Assembly: GCA_023653785.1 (NCBI GenBank)
Contig: JAMKCH010035844.1
Span: forward strand, 1-64,000
Direction: 5' to 3'
From: Ophioderma brevispina
Lineage: Eukaryota > Echinodermata > Ophiuroidea > Amphilepidida > Ophiodermatidae
Length of the DNA: 64,000 nt
Below are positions 61,590 through 64,000 of this stretch, piece after piece. A program made the position numbers and the translations under genes. Positions within the stretch are counted from its first letter, which is position 1, and each line of letters starts with the position of its first letter. The notes under the pieces were generated by a model. That model was not told the origin of the DNA, made no database searches, and worked only from the letters and a program-made list of their open reading frames with translations.

Positions 61590-62360
61590 AGCAAACTTGA
61601 GCCCAAACAACTGCCGGGCCTGGGCATGATAAAACATAAGCTCAGCGCAGGCCACCATTGTTGGGGACTCTTTCTGGAGCGGGAGAGAGATTAGACCTTG
61701 ATGAAGATCTAACACCGCACCAGAAAAACTGAGGTTTCTGTGAAGAAGAGATTCAACTTCTAACCTTTGCAACCGAAGAACCCAGAGATCTGAAACGACC
61801 ATGGACTGTAAACGTCACCGCCCTGAGAGTTTCCTCCCTCGGACGGTGCGTAAATCAGCTAGTCGACCAGGTAGACGCAAATGTGAAACACCTCTCTCTG
61901 GTCTCAAGTTAAGCCGCCACAGCCCTGGCGATCCTTGAAAAAGACCCTAGGGCTGTCGAGAGGCCTTAAGGAAGGCAAGAGAACCTGTAGGCCTGGCCGC
62001 CATCCCATACCTGAAAAGTCAGCCACCGCTGATGGGCCTGAAGTATCGGAATGTGCAGGTAGGTATCCTTTAGGTCGATGGAGGATGCCCACTCACTAAA
62101 AAGGCGCTATATACCGACGGCAGAGTTTTCTCCTGATCCCGGGGGGGCCTGATGAATAGGACAACAGCTTGAGGATGAGAATGGGCCTCAGTCGTCGGCC
62201 TTCTTGGAAGCCAAGAAGAACGTAACCGAAGCCCTCTCTCACCGTGAGGAGTGGATTGGGATAAATAAAAAGCTTCTATCGTCAGTAAGCACCGATACTT
62301 CGCAAGCAATTCCCTCTGACTGAGATCGAGGAAGCGTTGTCTCCCTGACAATTTCCCCAA
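61590..62360 (-). pseudogene. DIRS reverse transcriptase remnant
   Basis: Readable blocks in order are GFGYVLLGFQEGRRLRPILI (from the KKDGGLRPILDL motif), DLKDTYLHIPI with QAHQRWLTFQ (the first catalytic-Asp block; about 62,020-62,080), a LPFGLSTAP-like block over two frames near 61,960, and a YLDDWLI-like block at 61,851-61,873. In the last the text is YLVD followed by a stop, so the second catalytic Asp and the following Trp are changed. RT needs that pair of Asp residues, so this copy is dead irrespective of the frameshifts. Confidence 0.82.
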
Positions 62361-62559
62361 CAGAGGAGGAGAGGTATAAAACTACGAGTGGAAAACCCCT
62401 CCTTCCGCGTCTTCAACACCCCACTTGCGAGGGGATATAGGTCTCCCATTTACCAGCATGCTGTTTCCAGCGGCCGCGCACTAGTGGGCGCTTCCCCGCA
62501 GGTGGGGGAGGATAAGCCGCGATTGAAGGGGCAGGTGTTGAAGTAGGGACGGAAGGACC

Positions 62560-63521
62560 CTTAGAAGAGGATTTAGCCTTAGACTACTTCTTCTTAGGAG
62601 CCGTGGAAGGCTTGCTATGCAAGGCGACCACAGTATCCTTCACAGTCTCCTCATGTTCAATCCTCTTTGCCTGCTTCTAGACACAAGCAAAGAAGGAAGA
62701 ACCAAAGAGGTGCTCCGACGTTGAAGAGACCTCCAAGTTATCCATTAGCTCGGATTAGAAGGTCTACTTCAGAGAAGCCAAAGCATGCTCCCGCCTGACT
62801 GCCACTAAATGACAAGCCAGGGACATCGCAAGTCAAGCTGACTATGCACCAGGGAAGACAGCCGGCTGCCGACCCTATGTCAGATGAAGGTGCCTCAGCC
62901 TCCCCCATGGACCTGACCAGGAAGTCAGACAGCATCCATGAAAAAGAAGCCAAACACATGGAGGAGCGAACACGCCCCTCCAAAGCGGCCGACTGATTCT
63001 CCCAAAAGGGTGAAAAAGTCGAGGGCACAACTGACTTCCCCTCAGAGGGGAGGTGCTTAGCAATGTCCGGATCCATTGAGGGAACATGAAATAACTGTTT
63101 ATAGTCCTCATCAGACACTCGTAAAGACCAACAATACGTGGTGCCTGATAATCTCAGTCGAGTCGCATCAGACTTGGGCTTATCCTTAGAAGGATCAACC
63201 CTAGGCACAGATGCTTCTCAACAAGCCCCAATGTCCTGCGGAAGCTTAAGAACAAGCGAAGACCGAGAGGCCGTCCCGACAGGGTGTCCCGTTGAGAGGA
63301 CTCCAGCAGCTCTCTCTGGCTCCAAAGTCAAAGGCAGGTTAAGTAGAAGCAACCCGCCGTAAGACTAAAGGAGTATCCAAAGGGTGCCTGTCAAGCGGCT
63401 CACTCGGAGCTTGCAGCTGAGGAAGGGGTAGAGTCACTGCCACCGGAGTAGCTGCAGGAGCACCTGCATCTGACTGTGCAACTCCCTGACGCTGACCACC
63501 GTACGAAGTGGGTTCAAACAT
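62560..63521 (-). pseudogene. DIRS gag-like ORF1 remnant
   Basis: The longest open piece (62,738-63,208) has 156 codons with DKPKSDATRLRLSGTTYCWS and VSDEDYKQLFHVP, then a hydrophobic stretch. The region upstream (63,339-63,521) is rich in Pro, Ala and Gln, and the region downstream in Lys/Glu with SKAFHGS-like pieces. Gag proteins of DIRS elements are poorly conserved, so the assignment rests on position 5' of the reverse transcriptase. Confidence 0.6.
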
Positions 63522-63619
63522 TGTCAGAGGAGGTCCCCTTCCTGATCAGAAGAGAACGAGGTACCAGAGCTAGACAAAGCTGGGGTATGTCTACCCCAAG
63601 GCTGCATTCATGAGAAACA

Positions 63620-64000
63620 CCTTACCTCCCACTGAACGTGACAAGACAGAATTCCATATTAATGTCTCAAACAAGAAACTCAACAAACCACAGACTTGCA
63701 TATCGATTGGTACTCATCTATTGCCCCAGTCAATCAAGTTCGTGACCTTGGTGTCATATAGATGCTTGCAATGACTATAATTCCACACATACCTCTATAC
63801 TAACTCACAGCCTCCTTTCAATTAGAAATCTGGGCAAAATCCGTAAATTCCTCGGTAACCAGGCTACGGAACATTGGTCCACGCTTTGTAACCTCGCGTC
63901 TAGACTTGGGAAACTCTTTACTTTTTGGACTCTCAAAGGAACAGATCCATCGTCTCCAACTGAAACAGAAATACTGCTGCCAGCCCGTCTTGTTTACACG
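63620..64000 (+). pseudogene. LINE (CR1/L2-like) reverse transcriptase fragment, runs off the end
   Basis: The plus strand carries, over several frames, DKTEFHINVS, VNQVRDLGVI, LLSIRNLGKIRKFL, SRLDLGNSLLFGLSKEQIHR and ARLVYT. These are the conserved post-catalytic blocks (KTE, LGV, IRK, SRLDY-N-LL-GLP, AARLV) of CR1/L2/Rex1-type elements. At least three frameshifts. It would be followed by a region like that at 5,098-5,440. Confidence 0.82.

Larger units (their letters stand above)
59560..63550 (-). mobile_element. DIRS-like retrotransposon, decayed
   Basis: The order on the minus strand is a gag-like region, reverse transcriptase, RNase H and a tyrosine recombinase, the DIRS plan, with no integrase and no LTR seen. 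GC content is higher than in surrounding introns. All parts are broken by stops and frameshifts, so it is inactive. The 3' side near 58,950-59,330 holds inverted and direct repeats that may be its termini. The 5' terminus was not identified; the neighbouring LINE fragment begins by 63,620. Confidence 0.85.

Overview
This is animal genomic DNA: intron-rich, AT-rich overall, and crowded with short transposons. Most of the window belongs to one large minus-strand gene, the SH2-domain tyrosine phosphatase SHP2 (PTPN11 / corkscrew family). Nine exons, matching human exons 2 to 10, lie in order from 50.7 kb down to 2.2 kb. Exon sizes, splice phases and residues match closely: N-SH2 WFHPN...[13 protein letters not shown]2 WFHGHI and LVEHYKKNPMVET; phosphatase DYINANYID-like, YIATQGC and EVERGK. 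The catalytic exons (WPD loop, HCSAGIGRTG loop) would lie left of base 1, and exon 1 was not found. The repeat types and the single SHP2-like gene suggest an invertebrate, perhaps a deuterostome such as an echinoderm or hemichordate; that is inference.

The introns are the second story. Intron 8 holds a plus-strand Crypton-type tyrosine-recombinase gene (8.0-9.9 kb) split by a hAT-like insertion with an 8-bp target duplication. Other hAT-type MITEs lie at 6.33 kb, 20.22 kb and 51.31 kb. At least five MITE families carry TTAA target sites and mostly AAAG termini (piggyBac-like): 3.96, 20.14, 21.48, 37.29 and 46.6 kb. Two of these contain nested insertions. One nested element, with G-run hairpins and paired CRE palindromes, has an inverted copy at 44.4-45.3 kb. 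Tandem arrays at 14.86-16.4 kb and 30.6-32.3 kb are built from regularly spaced AGGTCA-like half-sites. A 500-bp polypurine tract sits just downstream of the exon 10 donor. Other repeats include LINE remnants (5.1, 28.3, 50.1, 63.6 kb), tRNA-derived SINEs (23.4, 52.8 kb), foldback elements and a cluster of 'GCGCGAAGCGCG' repeats (43-46.5 kb).

The right end (about 58.95-63.55 kb) is a decayed minus-strand DIRS-like retrotransposon (gag-like, RT, RNase H, tyrosine recombinase), followed by a plus-strand LINE reverse-transcriptase fragment that runs off the window.

Many SHP2 exons contain small frameshifts although the protein is conserved on both sides of each shift and nearly all splice sites are intact. 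The Crypton and LINE remnants show the same pattern. This points either to uncorrected indels in a long-read assembly or to a very young unprocessed pseudogene. Large intronic stretches hold nothing I can name and are marked as such.
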